Assembly: GCA_964019695.1 (NCBI GenBank)
Contig: OZ026516.1
Coordinates: 102,486,368-102,550,367 of the forward strand
Source: Loripinus fragilis
Taxonomy: Eukaryota > Mollusca > Bivalvia > Lucinida > Lucinidae
Direction of reading: 5' to 3'
DNA: 64,000 nucleotides
Both the position numbers and the translations under genes were made by a program. The notes under the pieces are model-generated. The model saw nothing but the letters and a program-made list of their open reading frames with translations. It did no database searches and was not told the origin of the DNA. Positions 63,666-64,000 of the stretch are shown piece after piece (the first letter of the stretch is position 1; each line of letters begins with the position of its first letter).

Positions 63666-64000
63666 TGAATGGCACTTATAGAAGCTGTTGCAGCAGTAAT
63701 AACTAAATATATGACTATCTGGCCAAAAGAGGTGTACGAACGTAGTGCTTGAGACTTATACATGTACTGATGATCCATGGCTTCCGAATGTCACGGGCTC
63801 TGCGACAAATTGGGATAATAGCTGCAACGGAATGCGCTAGTGCGTTAAGTTGTTTCAATTGAACTGCTGGTAACAGTTTGACTTAGGACTGCGCAGAGCT
63901 GGACAGTTGAGAACCTCTTCCTAATAGCAAAATAAACGTCTTGTGAATGTGTGAAACGGGTTTTGTCTTCTCTTCTAAATCTCTGTTAAGTTTCCGAAGT

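Overview
This is a eukaryotic window: an AT-rich, intron-rich animal genome with many short interspersed repeats. The only gene that can be reconstructed is a receptor tyrosine kinase on the + strand, an invertebrate orthologue of RET. The repeat content (tRNA-derived SINEs, many small foldback/MITE elements, minisatellites) together with RET suggests a lophotrochozoan, most likely a bivalve mollusc. That taxonomic placement is an inference; nothing here names a species.

RET occupies 13472-41502. Eleven exons were assembled by hand with consistent splice phases: a transmembrane/juxtamembrane exon, nine exons covering the whole kinase domain and the first part of the tail, and a terminal exon ending in TAA at 41500-41502. 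They encode about 565 residues. The extracellular part (signal peptide, cadherin-like and cysteine-rich domains) is not visible; its exons probably lie 5' of the window. The first intron appears to use a GC donor. Exon sizes closely follow those I recall for vertebrate RET, with one additional intron inside the exon-17 equivalent.

1-13471 (upstream or 5' intron) holds a foldback element with minisatellite arms, microsatellites and minisatellites, one copy of a ~1.1 kb tRNA-containing repeat, a FLYWCH zinc-finger remnant, ~300-bp and ~197-bp tandem arrays, a hAT-like MITE and a SINE with a perfect target duplication. The RET introns hold a TA-flanked MITE whose end mimics an exon, a ~5 kb foldback cluster carrying GTAACATATGTTAC-type palindromes, a ~2.8 kb inverted-repeat element and many smaller MITEs.

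41503-64000 (downstream) has no convincing gene. It contains a foldback element starting 16 bases after the RET stop codon, a ~3.4 kb element with 34-bp terminal inverted repeats and a nested inverted repeat, a second SINE with a target duplication, a 124-bp tandem array beside a LINE 3' remnant, a second full copy of the 1.1 kb repeat, a cysteine-rich multicopy ORF remnant, and a partial second copy of the intron-1 foldback family.

I found no CRISPR array, operon, rRNA or functional tRNA gene. All similarity statements come from reading the sequence by eye; no database search was run.
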